A stretch of 64,000 nucleotides of DNA from Parafilimonas sp. Lineage in GTDB: Bacteria > Bacteroidota > Bacteroidia > Chitinophagales > Chitinophagaceae. Where the stretch lies: positions 1 to 64,000 of the forward strand of contig JAFMEZ010000003.1 of the NCBI GenBank assembly GCA_017856455.1. The letters run 5' to 3'. This document shows, one piece after another, positions 52,554 to 61,652 of this stretch. Position numbers and translations under genes: made by a program. The notes under the pieces are model-generated. The model did no database searches, was not told where the DNA came from, and was given only the letters and a program-made list of their open reading frames with translations. The first letter of the stretch is position 1; every line of letters begins with the position of its first letter.

Positions 52554-53601
52554 GTTTTATAACCACATGCTTAACCTTCTTTCTTTTCCATGTGTACGTC
52601 ACATGAATATTTCCATCTGCTGTTTGCATAACTGTTGGGTATGAAAATTCTCCTTTAGGTTCGTTTTCAAGGATTAAAAGGGGTTTCCAGTTTATACCAT
52701 CTTCAGAGATAGCAACATTGAGCGGTGATCTGTCACTCCAACCATCTTCTTCATTCTTTCTAGGTGTTACATGATTGTAAACCATTACATGTCTTCCATC
52801 CTTCAGTGTAATTGCATCTATACCTGAATTAGGATTTGGGATGGACGTTTGTGTCAGCGATGTCCAAGTCTTTCCATTGTCCTTGCTCCATGTTTGATTG
52901 ACTGTTCCATTGGTGCTTCTGCAGAGTGCTTGAAGTGTTGAAGCATTATGTCTTAGAATGGAGGGCTGTATTCCAGTAATCGGTTTGGCATCATTCAAAT
53001 CTTCTCCTCTTTCCCATGTTCTACCATTATCATTTGTGTATTCAAAGTGAACTTTCCATCCATCTCTTTCGGTACTGGTTGGACAAACAAGTGTTTTACC
53101 GATGAGCAGAGGTTTATTCTTTATGGGACCAAGAATGCCATCCGGTAATTTTTCTGGTTTACTCCATGTAGCACCATGATCATAACTTCTCACAAGCCAT
53201 CCAGTCCAATCAATTACCCTTGGTCCTATTTTATAAAAAAGGATCAGCTCACCTCCAGGCACTTGATACAGTACAGGATTGTAACAGGCATATCTTGTTT
53301 TCTCGTCTATCTTCCCTTCTGCAGCAATTGTTGGAGCAGTCCACTGATTATTTACCAGTCGGCTTACATAAATATTAACGTCATTGTTACCTTCTCTTGT
53401 GCCACCAAACCAAGCAGTAACCAGCCCATTAGGAGTTTCTTCAATCGTTGAAGCATGACATTGTGGGAATGGTGCAACCTCATAGATGAATTCATCTGTT
53501 ATGATTCCTTTTCTTAAACTATCTGCAATTTCAGATCTGTGAACTTGTGCATGAATGTTGATCGATGCAATCAAACCTAAGATTAAGTATATCTTCTTCA
53601 T
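52546..53601 (-). CDS. Sialidase-like BNR-repeat protein, secreted
   Basis: A 351-residue six-bladed propeller-type protein with signal peptide MKKIYLILGLIASINIHAQ. Asp boxes: SYDHGATWSKPEKL, TNDNGRTWERGEDL and SKDNGKTWTSLTQ, plus a degenerate SEDGINWKPL. The opening FPQCHASTIEETPNGLVTAW FGGTREG is typical of the BNR_2 neuraminidase-like family and differs from the FRIP start of classical sialidases (compare 57680). It may cleave sialic acid or another glycosidic bond. It is transcribed with the Nramp gene upstream by a one-base gap, and sits in a locus with NanA and a classical sialidase. Confidence 0.8.
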   Translation of the reverse strand: MKKIYLILGLIASINIHAQVHRSEIADSLRKGIITDEFIYEVAPFPQCHASTIEETPNGLVTAWFGGTREGNNDVNIYVSRLVNNQWTAPTIAAEGKIDEKTRYACYNPVLYQVPGGELILFYKIGPRVIDWTGWLVRSYDHGATWSKPEKLPDGILGPIKNKPLLIGKTLVCPTSTERDGWKVHFEYTNDNGRTWERGEDLNDAKPITGIQPSILRHNASTLQALCRSTNGTVNQTWSKDNGKTWTSLTQTSIPNPNSGIDAITLKDGRHVMVYNHVTPRKNEEDGWSDRSPLNVAISEDGINWKPLLILENEPKGEFSYPTVMQTADGNIHVTYTWKRKKVKHVVIKLI

Positions 53602-53602
53602 T

Positions 53603-55483
53603 TTAAATATTGATTACCAATACAGGTATTTTTAAATTATGCCTTACACCGCTTACTGTTTGTCCGTATACAATATCTTTCAAACCTTTATGTCCATGTG
53701 ATCCAATCACCAGTAAATCTATTTTGTTGTCTTCAACCATTCTAATGATCTCGTTCACACGATCATTATAGCCTAGGCATGTTGTTGTTGAAATATTTTT
53801 TCTTGATAATTCAAGTGCATATTTATCAAGTCTTTCTTGATCTATTCTTGTCTCCAAGTCATCTACAGCACTCCCCATTATTCTGGTTGCGGCACTTTCT
53901 ACTACATGTATTAAGAAATAATTTGAATTTTCATTTCCTTGTCCTAATGCATGTGAAATCAACTTCTTGTCATCTTTACTGAAATCAAGTGCAATGCCAA
54001 TGTTTTTATATACAGGTACTTCAATTTCTACGGATTGATCAGCTTCAGGATGTAGTTTGATTTTTTCTTCCTGTTTTTTGTTCAATAACGGATATATTAT
54101 TGCAACAACAAGCAATCCTAAGTAGGCTAGTCCACCTGCAATGATCAATAATTTTATCAGTGTATTATTTGATTCATGAAAAAAGAGTAGTGCTTGTTCA
54201 AAAACCATTCTTATGTTCAGATAAACAAGAATACTTGTTATTAATATTGCGATGGCAATAATAAAAGGCTTGATTGCAAACTCACCCATTTTGTTTTTAT
54301 CGCTGGTGAAATGGATGAGAGGAATAATAGCAAAGCCGAGCTGAAGACTCAGTAATACCTGACTGAATATTAAGAGTGCATCAACGTTCTCTTCACCTTT
54401 GATTAAAATAACCAGCATGGCAGGAATAACTGCTACCAGTCTAGTGATCAGCCTTCTTACCCAAGGTGTTATTCTCAAATGAAGATAACCTTCCATTACA
54501 ATTTGTCCTGCTAATGTTCCAGTGATGGTGGAGCTTTGTCCTGCTGCTATCAAAGCAATAGCAAAAAGCATCGGTGCCAGATTCGATCCTAAAATCGGAG
54601 CGAGCATTTCATGTGCTTGTTTGATTTCAACAATATCATTTCTTCCAGTCTTATAAAATGCAGTGGCAGATAGGATGAGTATAAAGGCATTGACAAAAAA
54701 TGCAGCATTCAGTGCAATAGCACTATCAATGAAATTTAATTTTAATGCTTTTTTAATGCCAGTTCTATCTCTTTTGATTTTTCTTGTTTGAACAAGAGCA
54801 GAGTGTAAGTAAAGATTATGCGGCATTACAGTTGCTCCTATAATTCCAATTGCAATATATAGTGCTTCTTCATTTGGAAGACTTGGAATAAAACCTTTTG
54901 CGATTTCGTTCAACTGAGGTTTGGCTAAAAACATTTCAGATAGAAAGCTGAATCCGATGATGGCAACAAGACAAATGATAAACGCCTCCATCTTTCTAAT
55001 ACCAAGTCTTTGTAATAACAGGAACAAAAATGTATCAGCTACAGTGAGTAATATTCCCCACATAAGGGATAATCCTGTTAGCAGTTGAATCCCAATGGCC
55101 ATTCCAAGAATTTCTGCAAGGTCGGTTGCAGCGATAGCAATTTCTGCGAGTATATAAAATGTAAAGTTGATGTACCTGGGGTAGGTTTCTCTATTGGCTT
55201 GTGCAAGATCTCTTCCTCTTACAATTCCGAGTCTGGCTGAAAGGCTCTGCAAAAGCAATGCCATCATATTGCTCATCAGCAAAACCCATATCAGTGTATA
55301 ACCGAATTTACTGCCACCAGCTAAATCGGTTGCCCAATTTCCCGGATCCATGTAACCGACACTTACAAGGTAAGCAGGACCAAAAAAAGCGAGGATGCGC
55401 TTGATGCCATTTCTTTTCCCTGTATCAACACTTTGATTGACTTCTCCTAGTGAAGTAAATTCTTTATGGTGAACCCTTGCCAT
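53603..55483 (-). CDS. mntH: Nramp divalent metal transporter fused to a universal stress protein domain
   Basis: A 626-residue fusion. Residues 1 to about 460 form an Nramp-type H+-coupled Mn/Fe transporter with the metal-site motifs MDPGNWATDLAGG in helix 1 and TVMPHNLYLHSALVQTR in helix 6, about 11 helices in all. After a charged linker (KKQEEKIKLHPEADQSVEIE) comes a cytoplasmic UspA-like domain of about 130 residues, beginning YKNIGIALDFSKDDKKLI and ending IGSHGHKGLKDIVYGQTVSG with the nucleotide-loop pattern. Stand-alone MntH is about 410 residues. The fusion suggests regulation of uptake by ATP or stress signals. The link to sialic-acid neighbours is unclear. Confidence 0.92.
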   Translation of the reverse strand: MARVHHKEFTSLGEVNQSVDTGKRNGIKRILAFFGPAYLVSVGYMDPGNWATDLAGGSKFGYTLIWVLLMSNMMALLLQSLSARLGIVRGRDLAQANRETYPRYINFTFYILAEIAIAATDLAEILGMAIGIQLLTGLSLMWGILLTVADTFLFLLLQRLGIRKMEAFIICLVAIIGFSFLSEMFLAKPQLNEIAKGFIPSLPNEEALYIAIGIIGATVMPHNLYLHSALVQTRKIKRDRTGIKKALKLNFIDSAIALNAAFFVNAFILILSATAFYKTGRNDIVEIKQAHEMLAPILGSNLAPMLFAIALIAAGQSSTITGTLAGQIVMEGYLHLRITPWVRRLITRLVAVIPAMLVILIKGEENVDALLIFSQVLLSLQLGFAIIPLIHFTSDKNKMGEFAIKPFIIAIAILITSILVYLNIRMVFEQALLFFHESNNTLIKLLIIAGGLAYLGLLVVAIIYPLLNKKQEEKIKLHPEADQSVEIEVPVYKNIGIALDFSKDDKKLISHALGQGNENSNYFLIHVVESAATRIMGSAVDDLETRIDQERLDKYALELSRKNISTTTCLGYNDRVNEIIRMVEDNKIDLLVIGSHGHKGLKDIVYGQTVSGVRHNLKIPVLVINI

Positions 55484-55560
55484 AGCGTATACGAATCTAA
55501 AAATAATTTAGGCTCAATACATCATTTGTTGCATTAACTTTAATTAAAAGAGCTTTCCAT

Positions 55561-56481
55561 ATGAAAATTGAGAAATTAAGTGGACTCATACCAGCTACAT
55601 TTACTCCGATGCATCAAGATGGGACTTTAAATCTCAGTGCAATTGATGAATATTATGCATTACTTATTCGAAATAATATTGAATCCATTTTTATTTGTGG
55701 TACAACTGGAGAGGGTGAATTACTGACAGTTGATGAGCGTAAGCAAATTGCAGAAAAATGGTTGACGGTATCAAAAGGAAATAAAAATTTTAAAGTAATT
55801 GTAGTTGTTGGGTCTAATCGAATTACGGAGGCTATAGCATTGGCACAACATGCTGAAGCAAATGGATGTTTTGGTATTTCATATATTTCACCATTTTATT
55901 ATAAACCAATTTCAGCCGACGATTTGCTTGAGTGTTGTGTGAAAGTTGCAAGTGCGACGCCAAATCTCCCATTCTACTATTATCATATTCCTATTTTGAC
56001 TCATGTCAAATTTCCAATGATCGATTTCGTTGGTAAGGCAAAAAATAAAATTGAAAATTTTGCGGGAGTAAAATATTCTGATGAAGACCATGTAGATTAT
56101 TTCAAATGTCTTGAATTTGAAAATGCTTCATTAAATGTATTCTGGGGGAAGGATGAAACACTATTAAGTGCAATTTCGCTTGGTGCAGTATCCGCTATTG
56201 GCAGCACATATAATTATATGACACCTTTGTATAATGAAATTATTAGTGCTTTTACTCATCATGATGTTACCACTGCAAAATCATTACAGTTGAAGTCAAT
56301 TGAAGTTGTAAACCTTTTGAATAAATATACTGGACTCTCAACGGGGAAATATTTTATGAAATTAGTTGGTGTCGACTGCGGACCCAGCAGAAATCCACTT
56401 CGTAATTTGAATGATACAGATAAGAAAGCACTTGAAAATGAATTAACTGCAATTGGGTTTTCAAATTTTTGCATGAAATGA
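55561..56481 (+). CDS. nanA: N-acetylneuraminate lyase-type DHDPS family aldolase
   Basis: A 306-residue class I aldolase of the DapA/NanA family. GLIPATFTPMHQDGTLNLSA opens the barrel and FICGTTGEGELLTVDERKQI is the phosphate-like loop. LPFYYYHIPILTHV holds the Tyr typical of NanA, and NFAGVKYSDEDHVDY contains the Schiff-base Lys. It splits N-acetylneuraminate into ManNAc and pyruvate. Context supports this over dihydrodipicolinate synthase: an MFS transporter (ATGA overlap) and a sialidase follow in the same operon. Subsequent ManNAc epimerase and kinase genes are not in the window. A divergent Nramp gene lies 77 bases away. Confidence 0.9.
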   Translation: MKIEKLSGLIPATFTPMHQDGTLNLSAIDEYYALLIRNNIESIFICGTTGEGELLTVDERKQIAEKWLTVSKGNKNFKVIVVVGSNRITEAIALAQHAEANGCFGISYISPFYYKPISADDLLECCVKVASATPNLPFYYYHIPILTHVKFPMIDFVGKAKNKIENFAGVKYSDEDHVDYFKCLEFENASLNVFWGKDETLLSAISLGAVSAIGSTYNYMTPLYNEIISAFTHHDVTTAKSLQLKSIEVVNLLNKYTGLSTGKYFMKLVGVDCGPSRNPLRNLNDTDKKALENELTAIGFSNFCMK

Positions 56482-57683
56482 GAACAAAAAAATCTTATCC
56501 CTGGGTCGTTACACTCATGCTAGCATTTGTTGCGATGCTGAATTACATCGATCGGCAAATGATATCTACCATGCGTCCTGCAATGCAGGTCGATATCCAT
56601 GAATTAACATTGGCTGCCAATTTCGGAAGGTTAATGGCAGTTTTTTTATGGGTATACGGAAGCATCAGTGCATTCTCTGGGGTAATAGCAGACAGAATCA
56701 ATAGAAAATGGCTGATTGTTGCGAGTTTATTCATTTGGTCGACCCTCACATTATTGAACGCATTTACAACAACCTTCGACCAGTTGTATATATTAAGAGC
56801 CTTGATGGGATTCAGTGAAGCGCTGTATTTTCCTGCCGCACTTTCATTGATTGCCGACTACCATGATCAACGCACAAGATCCAGGGCAGTTGGGATCCAC
56901 GCAACTGGAATTTATCTTGGACAGGTATTTGGTGGATTTGGTGCTACGATTTCAAAGGCTTACTCATGGCAGGATACATTTCTATTGTTTGGAATTATTG
57001 GAATGGCATATGCAGTGATCTTAATATTTTTTGTACACGAAAAAGAAAGAGAAAAAACTGAAACAACGTTTCCATTGGGGGATCATCTAAAATCTCTTTT
57101 TACATCATTTCCTTTTTGGATCATTCTTTTGTATTTCACGATTCCTTCCCTGCCTGGTTGGGCCATTAAAAACTGGGCCCCTACTTTAATTGCCAATAGT
57201 TTGAATCTTGATATGGCAGTTGCTGGTCCACTTACAACCATCTCAATTTCACTTTCTTCCTTTTTTGGAGTATTGATTGGAGGTGCATTGGCTGATAAAT
57301 GGTTTCTTGTAAATCCCAAAGGAAGAATTTATACAAGTGCAATCGGCTTGGCATTGACTATTCCATCATTGATATTGCTTGGATTCGGGTCAAGCTTTAT
57401 ACATATTATAACTGCTGCTGTCATTTTTGGACTTGGATTCGGCATGTTTGATACTAACAATATGCCAATACTTTGTCAGTTTGTTGGTAAAAATCAACGG
57501 GCAACAGGATATGGGTTCTTAAATATGGGAGGAATTTTTGCAGGGGCAATGATCACCGATTTTCTTGGAAAGTCGACCGATGCTGGTCATCTAGGAAGAG
57601 ATCTTGCATATTTATCAGTAGTTGTTTTGTTTATTATCATCGTTCAATTGAATTTTTTAAAACCTAAAAAAACCAATTCTTGA
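56478..57683 (+). CDS. MFS transporter, candidate sialic acid importer
   Basis: A 401-residue, 12-helix inner-membrane carrier. Start is the ATG at 56478, which overlaps the nanA TGA as ATGA; the track's TTG three codons earlier is unlikely. AMLNYIDRQMISTMRPAMQV is the helix-1 motif of the anion:cation symporter family, which handles organic acids and acid sugars. GVIADRINRKWLIVASLFIW carries the family loop between helices 2 and 3, and RALMGFSEALYFPAALSLIA helix 4. Its place between nanA and nanH points to sialic acid, a nine-carbon acid sugar. Specificity is inferred from context. Confidence 0.85.
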   Translation: MRTKKSYPWVVTLMLAFVAMLNYIDRQMISTMRPAMQVDIHELTLAANFGRLMAVFLWVYGSISAFSGVIADRINRKWLIVASLFIWSTLTLLNAFTTTFDQLYILRALMGFSEALYFPAALSLIADYHDQRTRSRAVGIHATGIYLGQVFGGFGATISKAYSWQDTFLLFGIIGMAYAVILIFFVHEKEREKTETTFPLGDHLKSLFTSFPFWIILLYFTIPSLPGWAIKNWAPTLIANSLNLDMAVAGPLTTISISLSSFFGVLIGGALADKWFLVNPKGRIYTSAIGLALTIPSLILLGFGSSFIHIITAAVIFGLGFGMFDTNNMPILCQFVGKNQRATGYGFLNMGGIFAGAMITDFLGKSTDAGHLGRDLAYLSVVVLFIIIVQLNFLKPKKTNS

Positions 57684-58843
57684 AGAGGGTAATCATTATT
57701 TCTATACTTCTTATTGGCAATGTGTTTGCTCAAGAGAATATTGTTTTTCAATCAGGTGAGGGTGGGTATGATTTTTTTAGAATTCCAGCAATTGTTCAAT
57801 TGAAGCCTAATCATTTGATTGCATTTGCAGAAGGAAGAGTTAATGGTTCTGGAGATTTTGGAAATGTTGATATTGTTTATAAAGAAAGCCAAAACGGTGG
57901 CGAGACCTGGACTGTTTTGAAAACTTTAATCGACAATAAAACTTTACAGGCCGGTAATCCAGCTCCTGTAATTGATTTGATGGACCCAATGTTTCCCAAT
58001 GGGGTACTTTATCTATTTTATAATACTGGAAATAATCACGAAAATGAAGTGAGGAAGGGTAACGGAGTAAGAGAGGTATGGTATGTAAAATCGACCGATG
58101 GTGCTAAGAATTGGTCAACACCTGTTAATATAACCTTGCAGGTGCATCGGCCAAAAAATCCAGCGTATAATGCTTCTTATGTTTTTAAAGAGGATTGGAG
58201 AAGTTATGCGAATACACCAGGACATGCCTTACAGATTAGTTCAGGAAAATTTGCAGGGCGATTAATTGTGCCGGCCAATCATTCCTCTGGAAATCCCATC
58301 TCTAAATTTTTAGATTATAGAGCACATTTATTTTTTTCAGATGATCATGGAAAAACATTTCATCTTTCTGATGATGTTGATATTCCAGGATCAAATGAAT
58401 CAACTGCAGCAGAACTGTCTAAAGGAGGAGTTTTAATGAATATCAGAAATCAATCTGGTAATCCAAGGAATAGAATCCTGTCATTTAGTTCAAGTGGCGG
58501 ACAACATTGGGATACAAGCTATTCATCTGAAAAATTAATTGATCCAGTATGTCAGGGTTCACTATTGAATATTCAAAATAAAAAGAAATCATATTTGTTG
58601 TTTTCTAATGCTCATTCCATGCAATCAAGAGACAGTTTAAGTATTCATCTTAGCAGCAATGATGGTCATTCATGGGAATTGAAAACGATTATAGATAAAT
58701 CGCCAATATCATTCAAAGGTGATTGGACTGCCTACAGTGATTTAGTTGAAGTAAATACCAAATCAATTGGTATAATTTATGAGCGCAATAATTATAAAGA
58801 AATCGTCTTCAAGAAAATTGACAAGAAGATAATTATAAATTAA
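57680..58843 (+). CDS. nanH: Exo-alpha-sialidase (GH33)
   Basis: A 387-residue secreted sialidase. It begins at a TTG that overlaps the MFS stop (TTGA); no ATG lies before the domain, and MKRVIIISILLIGNVFAQ is a good signal peptide. GGYDFFRIPAIVQLKPNHLI contains the (F/Y)RIP motif with the first Arg of the triad. LIAFAEGRVNGSGDFGNVDI follows, with the Asp region. Asp boxes: SQNGGETWTVL, STDGAKNWSTP, SDDHGKTFHLS, SSSGGQHWDTS and SSNDGHSWELK. The Glu and Tyr of the active site fit NESTAAELSKGGVL and DWTAYSDL. It should release terminal sialic acid for NanA. The 3-prime end overlaps the convergent DUF5916 gene by 11 bases. Confidence 0.93.
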   Translation: MKRVIIISILLIGNVFAQENIVFQSGEGGYDFFRIPAIVQLKPNHLIAFAEGRVNGSGDFGNVDIVYKESQNGGETWTVLKTLIDNKTLQAGNPAPVIDLMDPMFPNGVLYLFYNTGNNHENEVRKGNGVREVWYVKSTDGAKNWSTPVNITLQVHRPKNPAYNASYVFKEDWRSYANTPGHALQISSGKFAGRLIVPANHSSGNPISKFLDYRAHLFFSDDHGKTFHLSDDVDIPGSNESTAAELSKGGVLMNIRNQSGNPRNRILSFSSSGGQHWDTSYSSEKLIDPVCQGSLLNIQNKKKSYLLFSNAHSMQSRDSLSIHLSSNDGHSWELKTIIDKSPISFKGDWTAYSDLVEVNTKSIGIIYERNNYKEIVFKKIDKKIIIN

Positions 58844-61052
58844 ACCAGTAAGTTGCTTTTAGCACAAGTGCACTTCCTTTTGACTTATATAAGTCTGCAT
58901 AATAATTATCTGTGTATACAATGAACAAATCTGATGCAGGGGCAAATCTCCATTGAAATCTTACATTCATGTTGATATTGTTGATTTGATTATTGTATTG
59001 TATCAATGTTGAAAGAAACAACGATCTGGTAAAAGTTAAATCTATTTTTGGACCAATCAAAATCAAGTCTCTGCTCGTATAAGGTTGCGGAAACCTCAAT
59101 CGATTATATGAAAAAACAGACGATATACTTCCATGTGGTTGAATTCTGTAATTCACTTCAGCATCGAGGTTGATTCTTGATCCGTTAAAGTATTGTCCAG
59201 CTCTTGAATTTAATCTTGCACCAACTTTTTTTCTTTGATCAGTAGTTAAACTACAAATGAAAGAAAGATAATTGTATGAAGTATTTGCCTTTAGTTTTTC
59301 TCCCCCAGAGTTAGTAGGATCAAAGTCGCTCGTGAGTTTAGTGTAATCATTTCTGAACCTCATGAGAAGCGTTACATAATTTTTATATTGAACGTTGTAC
59401 AAAATATTTACATCGTAATCCGTTATGCCAATATTTGGGAAAATGGTAATATCATAGTCAAACATCGGTCCCCATTTATTGATGCGGCCTGTTCTAGGAT
59501 AAATTTTTGGTTGAAAGTAGCCTGCAAATTTGTAAAATCCTGCTCTTCTTAGATAACCAACTTCCGGATTAAAGTTTGCACCGATATAATAGAGGGTTTG
59601 TTTTGATTCAAAATATCTTTTGTTATAGAACATGCTTGATCCGAATACAGCGTTATCATTGTTCTTGATGGGGTCAAATGATTTCATGAAGAAGAATTTG
59701 CCATTCCACACATTACTTTTTGATGCAACATTGTAATCTAATCCTGCAACCCTGTTAAAGTCATTTCTGCCAATTGCATCTTTATTCGTAAGTATGAAGC
59801 TGATATTGGATCTTCCAAAAACTCTTTGTTGTAAGCTTAAAACCGAATAATTATATGCTGGTTCGTTGATCTCAGGAATTGCAGCCGATTTCATGTCTAA
59901 TAGTCCTACGCGCAAATTATTATTGATTTTCCCACTGAGTCTAAACCCAGCATCAATTTTATTCTGAATGTTTTGTCCGGTACTCTGATCTCTTGTTACA
60001 CCAATACGACGAGAAAAGAATGGACGAACGCCGTCGATACCAAAATTTGCAAACAGATCTGCATTTTCTAAAAAGAACTGTCTTTTTTCAGGAAATAGAA
60101 TTTCAAAGCGATCAAGATTGGTGACTTGGTTATCTACTTCAACTTGCGAAAAATCAGGATTAACCGTGAGGTCGAGATTGAGTGAAGAGCCAATACCAAT
60201 TTTTGCATCACCACCAAATGTCAGATTGGATGAATTTGAATATTTATCAGTTCCAGCAATAGGTTTTCTAAAATTTCCTGGAGACACATAAGGAATCATT
60301 GAAATATTTGTTCCCTTTTTTTGAATAGGCGATTCAAATAAGATGGGTTTTGAATATGCAAGGGAGATAGGACTGTACTGATTGGGAACTCTTGACCAAC
60401 TTGAGCGTTCAGCGTTATAGCTATCAATCCTGTAAAAATTGATCAACCATTTATTTGTACCACTTCTAAACCTAATGGTATTCAATGGTATAGCAATTTC
60501 AGCAGTCCAATAGTCCTCATATATTTTTGCCTCACTGAACCATTTATTATCCCATGATAAGCTCAGATCTTCGCTTATTACACCACCATTAACCACCAAT
60601 CCTTCTCTTTGAACTCCATATGGGTTGATGCCAAATGAAAATGCATTCATACGATCCATGAATGGATCTATGTTAATGACAAAAGCATCATTAGCCTCCC
60701 CACGATAATCACGTTTTAAAGAAGGAGTTACATAACGTTGATTTTTAACTGTATTGTATATTCTTGCAGCAACGTATAAAAATTTATCATCGTAGGATAC
60801 CATCACTTCCTGTCTTGCTTTTGCAGTCATGGTATCTGTAGGAAAATTTTGAATAAAATTGCTTGCTTTCTGTGCGTCAAACCACGTACGTTCTGATATG
60901 ACTCCATCAATCTTAATTGGATCAATGTTGCGTTTAGCAAAGTATCCTGTGTCAAGTTCATCTTTAATTGAAAAATAGGGAACTTGTTGGGCTTTAGCTG
61001 TTGTAAACAGCAATGTTAAGATTAAGAGAAATATAGGGGGACGAGTCATCAT
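58833..61052 (-). CDS. DUF5916/CBM9-domain outer-membrane beta-barrel protein
   Basis: A 739-residue secreted protein with signal peptide MMTRPPIFLLILTLLFTTAKAQ (two adjacent ATGs). Residues about 40-230 form a CBM9-like domain: IKIDGVISERTWFDAQKASN, VSYDDKFLYVAARIY and WTAEIAIPLNTIRF. The rest is DUF5916: SQVEVDNQVTNLDRFEILFP EKRQFFLENADLFANFG, then about 400 residues of alternating beta strands ending in aromatic-rich KATYWFNL, which looks like an outer-membrane barrel. It may sense or transport oligosaccharides, but the function is unknown. Promoter-like sequence lies only eight bases from its start. Confidence 0.88.
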   Translation of the reverse strand: MMTRPPIFLLILTLLFTTAKAQQVPYFSIKDELDTGYFAKRNIDPIKIDGVISERTWFDAQKASNFIQNFPTDTMTAKARQEVMVSYDDKFLYVAARIYNTVKNQRYVTPSLKRDYRGEANDAFVINIDPFMDRMNAFSFGINPYGVQREGLVVNGGVISEDLSLSWDNKWFSEAKIYEDYWTAEIAIPLNTIRFRSGTNKWLINFYRIDSYNAERSSWSRVPNQYSPISLAYSKPILFESPIQKKGTNISMIPYVSPGNFRKPIAGTDKYSNSSNLTFGGDAKIGIGSSLNLDLTVNPDFSQVEVDNQVTNLDRFEILFPEKRQFFLENADLFANFGIDGVRPFFSRRIGVTRDQSTGQNIQNKIDAGFRLSGKINNNLRVGLLDMKSAAIPEINEPAYNYSVLSLQQRVFGRSNISFILTNKDAIGRNDFNRVAGLDYNVASKSNVWNGKFFFMKSFDPIKNNDNAVFGSSMFYNKRYFESKQTLYYIGANFNPEVGYLRRAGFYKFAGYFQPKIYPRTGRINKWGPMFDYDITIFPNIGITDYDVNILYNVQYKNYVTLLMRFRNDYTKLTSDFDPTNSGGEKLKANTSYNYLSFICSLTTDQRKKVGARLNSRAGQYFNGSRINLDAEVNYRIQPHGSISSVFSYNRLRFPQPYTSRDLILIGPKIDLTFTRSLFLSTLIQYNNQINNINMNVRFQWRFAPASDLFIVYTDNYYADLYKSKGSALVLKATYWFNL

Positions 61053-61059
61053 TAAAGTG

Positions 61060-61091
61060 CAAATGTAATGCTAAAGTTATTTCTGTGACAA
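61060..61091 (-). promoter_or_regulatory. Predicted promoter of the DUF5916 gene, near-leaderless
   Basis: On the minus strand TTG (61091-61089), 21 bases, then TACATTTG (61067-61060), an exact TAnnTTTG. The element ends seven bases before the ATG at 61052, so the mRNA would have a leader of only a few bases. Confidence 0.6.
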
Positions 61092-61120
61092 AAGTCATGT
61101 TCCTAAATAATGATCGACAG

Positions 61121-61128
61121 TAACTTTG
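61121..61128 (+). promoter_or_regulatory. Predicted -7 element of the DUF6132/thioredoxin operon, leaderless
   Basis: TAACTTTG matches TAnnTTTG exactly and ends four bases before the ATG at 61133. The predicted transcript starts at or very near the start codon. A weak -33 (TTC) lies 18 bases upstream. Confidence 0.5.
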
Positions 61129-61132
61129 TAAC

Positions 61133-61336
61133 ATGCAATCATTTAAAACATTGATCCAGAAAAATATACTCTATATAATTGGTGCTATTGCAGGAGCGAT
61201 TGGAGGATTTTTTTATTGGAAGACCATTGGCTGTATTTCTGGCACATGTAAAATAACTTCAAGTCCAATCAACAGCACATTATATTTTGCTTTATTGGGG
61301 TCCTTGATTTTTAGTTTGTTCAAAAAAAATAAATAA
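61133..61336 (+). CDS. DUF6132 family small membrane protein
   Basis: A 67-residue protein with two hydrophobic helices ([20 protein letters not shown] and [13 protein letters not shown]) flanking a short loop [16 protein letters not shown] with two Cys. This pattern is that of DUF6132, small Bacteroidota proteins of unknown function. The terminal A of its TAA is the first base of the thioredoxin ATG, so the two are translationally coupled. The Cys pair next to a thioredoxin suggests redox exchange across or near the membrane. Confidence 0.85.
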   Translation: MQSFKTLIQKNILYIIGAIAGAIGGFFYWKTIGCISGTCKITSSPINSTLYFALLGSLIFSLFKKNK

Positions 61337-61641
61337 TGGAAGCAACTTCAACATTTGGAGAGATGATCAAGGGTGAAAAACCAGTGTTGGTTGATTTTTT
61401 TGCAGAATGGTGTGGTCCTTGCAAAATGATGGCACCAATTCTGAAGGAATTGAAAGTTGCTATAGGTGAAAAAGCTACAATAATCAAAATTGATATTGAT
61501 AAGAACCCTGCTATTGCACAGCATTTTCAAGTACAAGGAGTGCCAACATTGATGGTGTTTCAACAAGGATTGGTGAAATGGCGTCAATCTGGAGTTGTGC
61601 CTGCAAAACAACTTCAACAGGTTTTAGAAGGATTAGCCTAA
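61336..61641 (+). CDS. trxA: Thioredoxin
   Basis: A 101-residue cytoplasmic thioredoxin without signal peptide. The active site is [16 protein letters not shown], the Asp before it is in VDFFAEW and the cis-Pro loop is [13 protein letters not shown]. Length and all landmarks are standard. It is the second gene of a two-gene operon with the DUF6132 protein. Other thioredoxins surely exist in the genome, so the symbol is generic. Confidence 0.93.
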   Translation: MEATSTFGEMIKGEKPVLVDFFAEWCGPCKMMAPILKELKVAIGEKATIIKIDIDKNPAIAQHFQVQGVPTLMVFQQGLVKWRQSGVVPAKQLQQVLEGLA

Positions 61642-61652
61642 TTGCCCTAGTA

